NCBI GenBank assembly: GCA_964419605.1 | Contig: CAYQQM010000005.1 | Span: 27,390-91,389, forward strand | Reading direction: 5' to 3' | Length of the DNA: 64,000 nucleotides | DNA from: JABFXX01 sp964419605 | Lineage (GTDB): Bacteria > Myxococcota_A > Polyangia > Haliangiales > Haliangiaceae | Part shown: positions 26,369 to 34,900 of the stretch, piece by piece | How positions within the stretch are numbered: the stretch's first letter is position 1 | Layout of the letters: each line of letters opens with the position of its first letter | Notes under the pieces: generated by a model | Databases searched by the model: none | What the model saw: the letters and a program-made list of their open reading frames with translations, nothing else | What the model was told of the DNA's origin: nothing | Translations under genes and position numbers: made by a program

Positions 26369-27418
26369 ATGGCCCTGCTGGTGTTTTTGACCGCCGCCTG
26401 CAGCGGCCTCCCAACTCGAGCTGCACCGTTTCGCGTCCGACCGGACGCGGCGGAAATCGGTTCATTGCGGGGACCGTTTAGCGGCAGGGTTATCGATGCG
26501 ACCACCCGGGCCCCTATCGCCGGGGCACTGATCTACGCAGCCTGGACATTCGAGCGGGGTAGCGGCCTTCACGAACCGGCCGGCGCTCGAGAATTCTTGG
26601 GTTCAACCGACGAGGGTGGTAACTACCGAGTCCCCCGTTCGAACGATTCCCACCCACCCGGGGCACGGATCACCGAATTTGTGCTTTTGGTGTACAAGCG
26701 CGGCTACATTGCGTATCGCAGCGATAGGCGCTTCAACGACCTCGGGCTGCGAATGGACTTTGCTCAGAGGGACAATCAAGTGCTCCTCGAACGCTGGCGC
26801 AACGAGCTATCACACGTGCGGCACCTGCGATTTTTGGGATCCGGTGCAGCGATCGCTGCGCTAACGCAATGGGAGCTCGCCGAGGCTGCAACCGAGCTCA
26901 CGGGGAAATCGGAGCGAAAGGGCGACCTTCGTCCCGGTCGCAGCGACGGCCCATACGTTGTGGCGGCGCAACTCCTTACCGATACCGAGATCAAAGCACT
27001 AACAAAGTACGATGGACAATTCGAGACGGGTCCGCTCGCCGACGAACCCGATACGTCGACGTATTCTTCCCAGCACTTCAAGGCCTTAAATCATGCGGAA
27101 ACCTGGGACGTAGCCCTCCGGGTGTGGCGACTCGACGCTGCCAAGGCGCGTGAACGCTATGACGAGTTGGCCAGCCAAATGCCCGGCATCGCAGAAAAAG
27201 ACGAGATTGCCAATCGCTCGTTTCGCGCCGCGGAAAGCAACATTCGAGGCGTAGGGTTCCTCGATGTTCCGCGCGGCACCGTTGTGCTCCTAACGTGTGG
27301 CAGCAGCCAGTGTGCGTCGGAAGACGATGCGGTCGCGTTAGCCCGGCTCGCGCACGCAAAACTGAAACAGCTGATTTCGGCGGGTTCAGGACCTGCCGTC
27401 CAGGGAAATCCCCAATGA
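26369..27418 (+). CDS. Putative lipoprotein with carboxypeptidase-regulatory-like domain
   Basis: 349 residues from the ATG at 26369, which gives a very short signal with lipobox TAAC (Cys11). The preceding codons carry Arg/Lys/His and the true start may be an upstream non-ATG codon, so the N-terminus is uncertain. The first mature domain (about 30-110) has the GRVIDATTRAPIAGALIY pattern of a carboxypeptidase-regulatory/CnaB-like beta-sandwich, then a DEGGNYRV strand. The C-terminal 200 residues are helical and not recognised. The last codons overlap the start of the next gene (ATGA), so the two products probably work together at the envelope. Confidence 0.7.
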   Translation: MALLVFLTAACSGLPTRAAPFRVRPDAAEIGSLRGPFSGRVIDATTRAPIAGALIYAAWTFERGSGLHEPAGAREFLGSTDEGGNYRVPRSNDSHPPGARITEFVLLVYKRGYIAYRSDRRFNDLGLRMDFAQRDNQVLLERWRNELSHVRHLRFLGSGAAIAALTQWELAEAATELTGKSERKGDLRPGRSDGPYVVAAQLLTDTEIKALTKYDGQFETGPLADEPDTSTYSSQHFKALNHAETWDVALRVWRLDAAKARERYDELASQMPGIAEKDEIANRSFRAAESNIRGVGFLDVPRGTVVLLTCGSSQCASEDDAVALARLAHAKLKQLISAGSGPAVQGNPQ

Positions 27419-28788
27419 AGGCCCCCGTGAAAGCGTGCGCCATTTCGCTCGCGATCGGCCTGCTTGCGGGGAGTGCGCAGGCATGGGAAGCACAAACGAC
27501 GCATGCCGGCCTCGCAGAGCAAGCCGCCCTTGCCTCAACCCTTCACAAGCGCCTGGTCGCACTCGGTTGGAACGGCGGACTGTTTGAGCTGCTGACGATA
27601 CCGCCCGGAGACGCCAAAGCGCTGCTCGATGGCCTTCGACTACTATCGCCTGTTCATGGCAGTGTTCCCGACGACCGCGGTCGCCAAACGGCTTTGGCGT
27701 GGCTCGCCGCAGGGAGCGCAATCGCCGACCTTCCAGCGAGTCACGGCGCCAACCACTTCTTCGACCCATCAAATGGCAAGGGCTGGATCCACCCTTCTAT
27801 CGGAGTGCTGGGCACGCTTGCGCAAGCTCTACATCGCGGACCCAGCCAGCTGCCGGACAAGGGAGTCCCCGCCCCCGAGTGGATCACCCACAAGCGCAAC
27901 CCACTAAACCTCGATGCATTTCTCGATCAGTACGCGAAGGCAGCCACCGCCGCCACGCCAGGTCAACGCAGCCGAGCCATGGCTTCGGCGTTGATCGCCG
28001 CTGGAGCGCTGCTGCACGCGCTGGCCGATCTAGGCAGCCCGTCACATGTTCGGAGCGATCCAGCCGCGCACTTGGATTCGCTCAGCGACGACCCGAACGA
28101 TCGCGGTTCGCGCTTCGAACGAATTGCGGCGCTTAGCTATGGCCGGCTAGGCATCCCAGCCCCATCGCGCCAAGTTAGCCGCGTACGCCTTCGCGACTTT
28201 TTCTCGTCGAAAGATGGCAATGGCCTCGCGGACATCATCACTCGCTCGTACTTCTCACCGAATACGCTCCCGGCGCCGAGCCGGGTGAAGCGCGGAGCCA
28301 GTCCGGTGTTGCAGCGAGCCCTCCCGCGCCTCCCCGACAAGCTCAACGTAATTGCGGCCGCCCGCGACGAAGGCACTACGCTGCGCGCCAGCGATGGCAC
28401 CTGCCTTGCGCGCTATCGCGTCGATCGCTCGATCGTTTCGTTTACTATTGACGACGATTGCATGCTCGATCAGATCGCCGCAATCATGCCCGAGGTAGCC
28501 GCCTATGAGACCGGTATGTTGGATTTCCTGCTTCGCGGCGAACTGACGATTGCGACCGGAAGTGAAGTGGTCGTAACAGGGACCGGACTTGGTTCCGGAA
28601 ACGTCGAAATCCTCGTCGAAGATGAACGCGGAATCCGAACGTCGATCGCTAGGCCTGCGGTTCGCGGCGACAGCGCCCAGCTGGCCCGAGTCGCGACTCC
28701 TAGCGGCGGAACGCGGATTGTCGCGGTGTTTCGCGGCGTCGACGCTGCCGGCGAACCGATTGTGGCGATCGGCGCCGCTTCTCGCTAA
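27415..28788 (+). CDS. Secreted zinc phospholipase C/S1-P1 nuclease-like protein with IPT-like C-terminus
   Basis: 457 residues. The signal peptide ends SAQA, leaving Trp24 as the mature first residue. In bacterial zinc phospholipase C and P1 nuclease the N-terminal Trp binds zinc through its amino and carbonyl groups. Further candidate ligands are in ASHGANHFFDP and in ALLHALADLGSPSH, with its HxxxD-type helix. The last 90 residues have an IPT/TIG-like pattern (ATGSEVVVTGTGLGSG). It is coupled to the upstream lipoprotein by ATGA. Whether it cuts phospholipid or nucleic acid, or is inactive, cannot be told. Confidence 0.7.
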   Translation: MKAPVKACAISLAIGLLAGSAQAWEAQTTHAGLAEQAALASTLHKRLVALGWNGGLFELLTIPPGDAKALLDGLRLLSPVHGSVPDDRGRQTALAWLAAGSAIADLPASHGANHFFDPSNGKGWIHPSIGVLGTLAQALHRGPSQLPDKGVPAPEWITHKRNPLNLDAFLDQYAKAATAATPGQRSRAMASALIAAGALLHALADLGSPSHVRSDPAAHLDSLSDDPNDRGSRFERIAALSYGRLGIPAPSRQVSRVRLRDFFSSKDGNGLADIITRSYFSPNTLPAPSRVKRGASPVLQRALPRLPDKLNVIAAARDEGTTLRASDGTCLARYRVDRSIVSFTIDDDCMLDQIAAIMPEVAAYETGMLDFLLRGELTIATGSEVVVTGTGLGSGNVEILVEDERGIRTSIARPAVRGDSAQLARVATPSGGTRIVAVFRGVDAAGEPIVAIGAASR

Positions 28789-28809
28789 AACACCTGTTGC
28801 AGGACACTA

Positions 28810-29874
28810 TTAGGAAGAGCGCGGCAAAAGCGCCCAGTAGTCGAGTTCAAGCACCACTCTGGGGTCGCGCGTCCCAGCCGACGGAAGTGGCAAAGCGGAA
28901 AGTTCGCTCGCCGAAACGTTCTTGGCAGCGTACATGCGCAGACGCAACGCACCCACATCCGTCCGCTGCGGCAACTCGGTGGCCTCGACAACTTCGGTGA
29001 AGGCGCGCAGTGTATCGCCGCCAAATGTTGGAGCAACGTGCACGCCACTGTTCCACGCCGCGACGCGCAACGCGGTCCCAAGCCCATTTTGCGATAGGGC
29101 GATGGCGACCGAAATCACGTGACCCCCGTAGACCAGGCGCCGGCCAAAGCGCGACGCTGCCATGGCGACCTGATCGAAGTGGACTTGCGCGGTGTTGTGG
29201 TACATGCGGGTCGCCTGCACGTGATCGGCTTCTTCGATCGTCATGGCGTCGGGATGGTTGATCCGCTCGCCTGTCCGGTAGTCATTCCACATCGCACCCG
29301 GCGGCATTGCCCACGCAACATCAGGGAACCGCTGGAGATTCATCGTCTCCGGAATCGGCAGTCGGTCGGGGAGTACCACTGAGGGGAGCTCGGGAACATG
29401 CCCAGCCGGAGATTCAGCCGTGCGATCGCGCTTCGGAACCATTACCCAACGGACGAAACTCAGCACGTCCTGTCCTTTTTGGTTGGCTCCACGCGTCCGG
29501 ACATACACGACTCCCGCGTCGCCGCTGGACACCTCGCGTAGACCGATCACTTCACTCTCGGCCGCGAGCGTGTCCCCGGGATACACGGGCCGCAGAAAGC
29601 GCACGTCGGCGTAACCGAGATTTGCGCTGGCATTATGTGAAATATCGGCCACCGACTTGCCAAACACGATGTGAAACACCAGCAGGTCCGGCATCACCTC
29701 GCGCTGAAACCCCAGCGACCGGGCTAGCTCGGTCGAGGACGCGAGAGGGTGACGGTCGCCCGTTAACGCGAAGTAAGCGGCGATGTCTCCGCCGTGGAGT
29801 GTCCGCGGAACGGCGTGAACCATGTGCTGGCCCAATGCAAAGTCCTCGAAATAGCGCCCGGCTGCGAGTTTCAT
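28810..29874 (-). CDS. mch: MaoC-like double-hotdog hydratase, mesaconyl-CoA hydratase type
   Basis: 354 residues made of two hotdog folds. The N-terminal GRYFEDFALGQ and HAVPRTLHGGDIAAY, then ISHNASANLGYADVRFLRPV and YPGDTLAAESEVIGL, closely follow mesaconyl-CoA hydratases (beta-methylmalyl-CoA dehydratases) of the ethylmalonyl-CoA and 3-hydroxypropionate pathways as I know them. The catalytic HxxxxD-like elements are less certain. No other gene of those pathways is in this window, so the assignment rests on sequence resemblance; a general MaoC enoyl-CoA hydratase is the alternative. It stands alone between convergent and divergent neighbours. Confidence 0.72.
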   Translation of the reverse strand: MKLAAGRYFEDFALGQHMVHAVPRTLHGGDIAAYFALTGDRHPLASSTELARSLGFQREVMPDLLVFHIVFGKSVADISHNASANLGYADVRFLRPVYPGDTLAAESEVIGLREVSSGDAGVVYVRTRGANQKGQDVLSFVRWVMVPKRDRTAESPAGHVPELPSVVLPDRLPIPETMNLQRFPDVAWAMPPGAMWNDYRTGERINHPDAMTIEEADHVQATRMYHNTAQVHFDQVAMAASRFGRRLVYGGHVISVAIALSQNGLGTALRVAAWNSGVHVAPTFGGDTLRAFTEVVEATELPQRTDVGALRLRMYAAKNVSASELSALPLPSAGTRDPRVVLELDYWALLPRSS

Positions 29875-29879
29875 AAGTG

Positions 29880-30077
29880 GGCGGTCACGCTATCTCGCAC
29901 GCGCATTACGGGCAAGATCGCGTCAATTTCCGCCCGGCGGCTCGGCTCTTGCCGAACGGGAGGATAGGCCAGGTGTTTTTTGCTTGACGACTGCCAGGGA
30001 CCGGCCGCAATGATTCCACCGATGCCAACTCCCGCGCCGCAGAGCCGAGGTTTCCCTTATGGAATGATCAATGCTTC
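29880..30077. other. Intergenic, nothing recognised
   Basis: About 200 bases between the divergent hydratase gene and the next hypothetical gene. No convincing promoter pair, hairpin or small gene was found. Confidence 0.4.
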
Positions 30078-30968
30078 ATGGGGGGCGAGTTAGGAAACAC
30101 CGTGATCGTCGAAGTACCCAACCCGCTGTTGACCCTTCAACAGGACTCGTCCAGCGCTGGTTTGCCTCAGACTCAGACCGAGCATAGCGGGCCACCGACC
30201 GCTAGCGTTGCGAGTCCAGTCAGGTTTGTTTGCAGCTCGGACGCGTCCTCACGAGCGTATGGCCGCTACCACGGGCCTGAGCATCCGCTGACGGATTTTT
30301 GGGCGCGTCCCGCCAATGCGATTATCTGTGACTTGAACCGGACGACCACCGAAGTCGCTCCAATGACCAAGGTCGCCAGAGCGTTCACCGACCTCCTCAT
30401 GTACCAGGATGCCGGTGTCGCATGGCAACGGCTCCGCCCCGATGACAATTCGGTCGAAGGATTCGTTGTGGAAGCTCTCATGAATGTGCCGTACGTTGCT
30501 GGCGTAGCGCGAATTGCAAAGTGGAAGCGAATCTCTCGGGCCGCAGATCCTGGGCACGGCAAGGGTCAGACTGCAGCAACGCACGAGTCGATCAACGGAT
30601 CCCACGATCGAAACTGGCCCAAGGCGTACGGCATTGCCGATTCTCTTGAGCAAAAGCTCGACAATGTGCTGACCACGCTGGTCGATAAAAAGCGCATGAC
30701 CCCTGCGAATCGAGATCGAGTGAGGAGCCACATCGATGACCTCGTTGGTCGTGCAGTCGCCGTATCGGATCTGCAGCACCATGGCGGTCGAGTGGAAGAA
30801 ACCTATGCGATCGCCGAGGCGGAGCTTAGAACGCTGTCGACCGAACTCAAGACACTCCTCGACAAAGAACTGCGAGGTGGGGACGCCTCGAACGAGATAC
30901 AAACGTGGTTCAAGTTCGTTACTTTCAATGTTCTACGACGCGTGGCCCTGCGCGAAGGCGATTGGTAG
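30078..30968 (+). CDS. Hypothetical protein
   Basis: 296 residues from the ATG at 30078; an internal ATG at 30363 (MTKVARAF) is an alternative, since the first 90 residues are Ser/Pro/Thr-rich and look disordered. The C-terminal half is helical and charged (LEQKLDNVLTTLVDKKRM and ELRTLSTELKTLLDKEL), with coiled-coil character. No signal peptide, membrane segment or known motif. Its stop lies two bases from the convergent epimerase stop. GC is lower than in its neighbours. It may be an accessory or phage-derived gene, but nothing proves this. Confidence 0.55.
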   Translation: MGGELGNTVIVEVPNPLLTLQQDSSSAGLPQTQTEHSGPPTASVASPVRFVCSSDASSRAYGRYHGPEHPLTDFWARPANAIICDLNRTTTEVAPMTKVARAFTDLLMYQDAGVAWQRLRPDDNSVEGFVVEALMNVPYVAGVARIAKWKRISRAADPGHGKGQTAATHESINGSHDRNWPKAYGIADSLEQKLDNVLTTLVDKKRMTPANRDRVRSHIDDLVGRAVAVSDLQHHGGRVEETYAIAEAELRTLSTELKTLLDKELRGGDASNEIQTWFKFVTFNVLRRVALREGDW

Positions 30969-30970
30969 CG

Positions 30971-31960
30971 TCACGCTTCGATGCCGCGGCGCAGATACGC
31001 AACGGTGTCGACAAGGGTTAGCTGCGGATCGCGGGGCTCAAAGTCGAGCTCGTCGCGTGCCTTGGATGAGTCAATCCACCAGAAGTGTTCCGCCATTTCG
31101 ACGCTAATCCGATCGACCGGAGGCTCGATGCCGCGCCAACGATAGAGCTCTTCCACCATGGATGCGCCCCAGCGAGTCCACTTTGCCGGCAACGTGAACC
31201 GCGGCGGGCTAACGTTGGCTACGCGGCCAAGGCGCGCAAAAAATTCTTTGGTCGTCCAGTTCACGCTGCCAAGCAGATATCGCTCGCCCGCCCTGCCCTT
31301 GCTGAGCGCGGATGCAGTCGCTGTGGCTGCATCGCGCGCATCGACAAAGCTCACACCGCCATCCGGAATCGTCGGAATCTGACGGTTGATAAATCGGCGC
31401 ACATCGCCCGTCGACGACAATCGCCGATCGCCTGGTCCCAAAAGCAATGATGGATTTACCGCAACCACTTCAATACCCAGTTGCTGGCCGTGCTCAAACG
31501 CGAGCCGCTCTTGGTAGATCTTGGATGCGTAATACGGCCATCCGGCAACGATCTGCTCGGCGTACGGAGCATGTTCGTCGAGGAGCTGCTCGCGCGTTGA
31601 AACTCCGATCGTCCCCGAGGTCGAAGCGAGGACCATGCGCCGCACGCCTGTGCGCGCCATCTGGTCGAGAACGCGACGCGTGCCGTCGACGTGAAGCCGC
31701 ATCATGCGCTGCGCATCGCTCGGATCGCGCGAAACAGCACCGGCGAGGTGAAATACTGCGGATACGCCGTCCAGAGCTCGCACCAGTTCATCACCATCGC
31801 TCAGAACGTCGCCGCGAATGTGCTCCACGCCAAGATCTTCAAGAATGGCCGATCGGGAACGAGCGAGGCCGCGTACGATGTGCCGACCCTCCACCAACAC
31901 GCGGCAGAGATGCTCGCCAAGAAAACCGGTTGCTCCAGTCACCAGTACCGATGTTTTCAC
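30971..31960 (-). CDS. NAD-dependent epimerase/dehydratase-family protein (ElbE-like)
   Basis: Extended SDR enzyme of 329 residues. The Rossmann motif VTGATGFLG lies at the start, YYASK (catalytic Tyr/Lys) follows near 155, and NPSLLLGPGD comes after it. The GTG at 31960 was chosen because it forms a GTGA overlap with the stop of the large multidomain gene upstream; the frame itself is open to 32038. The order HAD phosphatase, LarA-like protein, multidomain enzyme, SDR matches the elb ether-lipid locus of Myxococcus xanthus as I recall it, where elbE is the last gene. Substrate unknown. Confidence 0.82.
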   Translation of the reverse strand: MKTSVLVTGATGFLGEHLCRVLVEGRHIVRGLARSRSAILEDLGVEHIRGDVLSDGDELVRALDGVSAVFHLAGAVSRDPSDAQRMMRLHVDGTRRVLDQMARTGVRRMVLASTSGTIGVSTREQLLDEHAPYAEQIVAGWPYYASKIYQERLAFEHGQQLGIEVVAVNPSLLLGPGDRRLSSTGDVRRFINRQIPTIPDGGVSFVDARDAATATASALSKGRAGERYLLGSVNWTTKEFFARLGRVANVSPPRFTLPAKWTRWGASMVEELYRWRGIEPPVDRISVEMAEHFWWIDSSKARDELDFEPRDPQLTLVDTVAYLRRGIEA

Positions 31961-34900
31961 GGCGAAACCTCGTTTTCTCCATCGCCGGCCGATGTACGTA
32001 CTGTGAGCGCTGCCCTCCCGCTGTCGCCCAGAGTCCACGCAGCGTCCTCGGGCGCCAAGCGCCGGATAACAGTCTCGACGTGTTGCGTAATTGCTCGATA
32101 TTGCTGGGCTTTTGAGTCTTGGCCTGCCAGCTTCAAGACGTCTTCGTAGCTCATAAACGGTCCGACGTGAGCCGCAACGCGTTGCCCTCGTTTGGGGACG
32201 TACCGGCCTTTGGGCATGGCGCTATGGGTTCCGTACAAGTACATCGGCAAGATCCCGCACTTGTTCTGCATCGCGAGGTACCCGAGCGAAGGTTTGAAGT
32301 CTGTCATTACCCCGCTCTCGCTACGGGTCCCTTCGGGGAAGATCAGCAAAATGTATCCGTCGCGGATGATATCGCCAGCGAGTCGTAGGGACTCGCGCAG
32401 CGAACCGTGCCGCGCCATCGGCACGACATTGGTGAAATTCTCAAAGTACATCCGGCGAACCGGGTCATCGAAGAAGTAGTCTTTTGCCCCAAGCGCGACC
32501 AGAACATCGCCTGCCTCTCCCAGGGCGTACTTCACGAGTCCGGTGTCGAGGTGACTCGAGTGATTTGCCGCAACGATGTACCCTCCGAATGGCGGCACAT
32601 TAGCGCCGCCATAAACGTCGGTTTCGAGAACGCGCTCATACAGCTCGCGCATTCCACGGCGCAACGCTCGACGTCCAAGCGCAACTACCGGTCGCGGCAC
32701 CGCAATATCGTCGCTGTAGTCGGAAGCGGCGTCCTTGGCCGCCTTGTCGCGCCGCAGTCGTTCCTTTTTGGGTTTCTCCGACTTAGCCTTGGCGCCGAGT
32801 CGCACAATCAAGTTCTCGATGTCGGCCACGGTCGCAAGACCATGGAGTTCAGACGGATCGGGAAGCTCGACTTCCGCCGCCTCAAGTGCGGCAGCGAGCT
32901 CCGTGAACATCAACGAATCGAAACCGAGGTCGGCCAGCGAGGTTGAGCTTGCGATAGCGCCGCGTTTGCGCTGAGTCACGTCGGCTATGAGATCGAGAAT
33001 CCACGTCGAACCATGCGCGCCCTCCCCCTCACCAGGTTGCCTTGCTTCGCTGCCCAGTCGAGTCGCTCGCTCCAAGCGCTGGAGTTCCCGGATGACGTCG
33101 CGGCGCTTGACCTTTCGCGTCGATGTTTTTGGCAGGTCGTGATCCCACAGGTGAAGCACCTTGACGCGCTTGTAAAGCGGCAGCGTCTTTGACACCGCCC
33201 GGACGTGCTCGCGAACAGCCTCACGAACCGCGTCGCGATCTGTCCCCGTCGCATCGACGCCACGGACCTCGTCGTTCGCGCGAGACTCGTAATTGGGCAC
33301 GACCAACGCCGCCACAGTTTCGTGGCCGCCTTCCCCTGGCAGTCCAACGACTGACACCTCTTTGACATACTCAGATGCGCGATACAGCTCCTCCAACTCG
33401 TCTGGATAGACGTTTTCCCCCGAAGGGCCAAGGATCATCTCCTTCTTGCGGCCAACGATATACAGATTTCCGTCGGCGTCGAACCTACCGAGATCGCCGG
33501 TGTGCAACCAACCGTCAACAATCGTGTCAGCGGTAGCTTCGGCGTTCTCGAAATAGCCGGCCATGACGTTCGGCCCTTTGGCAATTACCTCTCCAACCCC
33601 GCTCGGGTCTGGAGTGTCGATCTTAACGTCGATGCCAGGCAACGGCCTGCCGACCGAACCCGGAATGACTTTGTCCCCGGGACGAGTCACGGTAAGGACA
33701 GGTGCGGACTCGGTCATACCGTAACCTTCGTAGAGATTGAAGCCGAGGCCATGGAACGTTTTCATCGTTTCCGCAGGTAAGGCGGAGCCACCCGAGATCA
33801 AGAGCCGCATCCGCCCACCCAGCTTTTTGTGCACGGGGAAAAACAGCGCCTTTCCTGCGCTTACGTTCCACGGCAACGCATCGCGAAGCATCCGATGGAA
33901 GTCGACCACCGAATCGAATCCCCGCTCCACTAGCGCTCCGGCATCGGAAACGTTCTTGTATATTTTGCGCTCGAGGAGTTGCCACAGCGCCGGAACTCCG
34001 ACCATGCCGGTAATACCCTCGTGCTCGAGCGCATACGCCAAGCTGTCGGCCTCCACGTGATCGAGGTAGGTAATCGAGGCGCCATGGATCATTGGCATCA
34101 AGAATCCGGTGGTGAATTCGAACGTATGATGTAGCGGGAGCACGCTGAGCAATCGGTCGTGTTTGTAGAGAGTGAACAACGACGACAACTTGCTCGCCAC
34201 CGAGGTAAAGTTTTTATGCGTCAGCATGACGCCCTTCGGCGTACCGGTCGTGCCGCTCGTAAAAATCAACGAGGCCACGCTGTCGCCCTTCACCTCGGTC
34301 CTGGAGGCACCGCTCGGCGAAGCGCTCGAGACTGGGGCGTGGGGATCGATGAATACGACGTCTTGCTCCGCCAGTAGATCGTCAAATGCCATGACGCGGA
34401 TCGCGAGGTCGCTGGTCTCGAAATACCCCTGCAGCGCCGGGTGGGCCGGCGACCACATCCGAAACAGATCAACGCGCTGATCGTTGCTCGGCTCGGTCAA
34501 TTCACCTGCAAGGCCGGCTTCTTTCGCTAGCCGCTCTGCAACGAGGCGAGACATCACGATGGCAGGCGCGCGCGATGCGGTCGCAAGATTCACAACCTCG
34601 GCCAGGGTCAGCTGCGAATCGAGCGGCACGCATGTCGCGCCTGCAAGCATCATCGCGAAATACGAAATGCCCCACTCAGGTCGATTTTCGCTCATGAGCA
34701 TGATGCGATCGCCGCTAGCAACTCCGCGCTGACGCAACACGGTTGCGCCGTGCCGAGCGAGTTCATCGACTTGTCCAAAGGTGTACGAGACCGCGACGCG
34801 CGACGCACCGACAGGCTCGCTGCTCAAAAGCCGCATCGCTGTGCGATTGCGATGGAGTTTCACTGTCGCTTCAAACAGCTCGATCAGTTCTTTGTAGGTG

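Noticed and set aside
19242..30968. Possible homology between hypothetical proteins at 19242-19763 and 30078-30968
   Set aside because: Both are helical and charged with a disordered N-terminus, but no residue-level match could be shown by eye.
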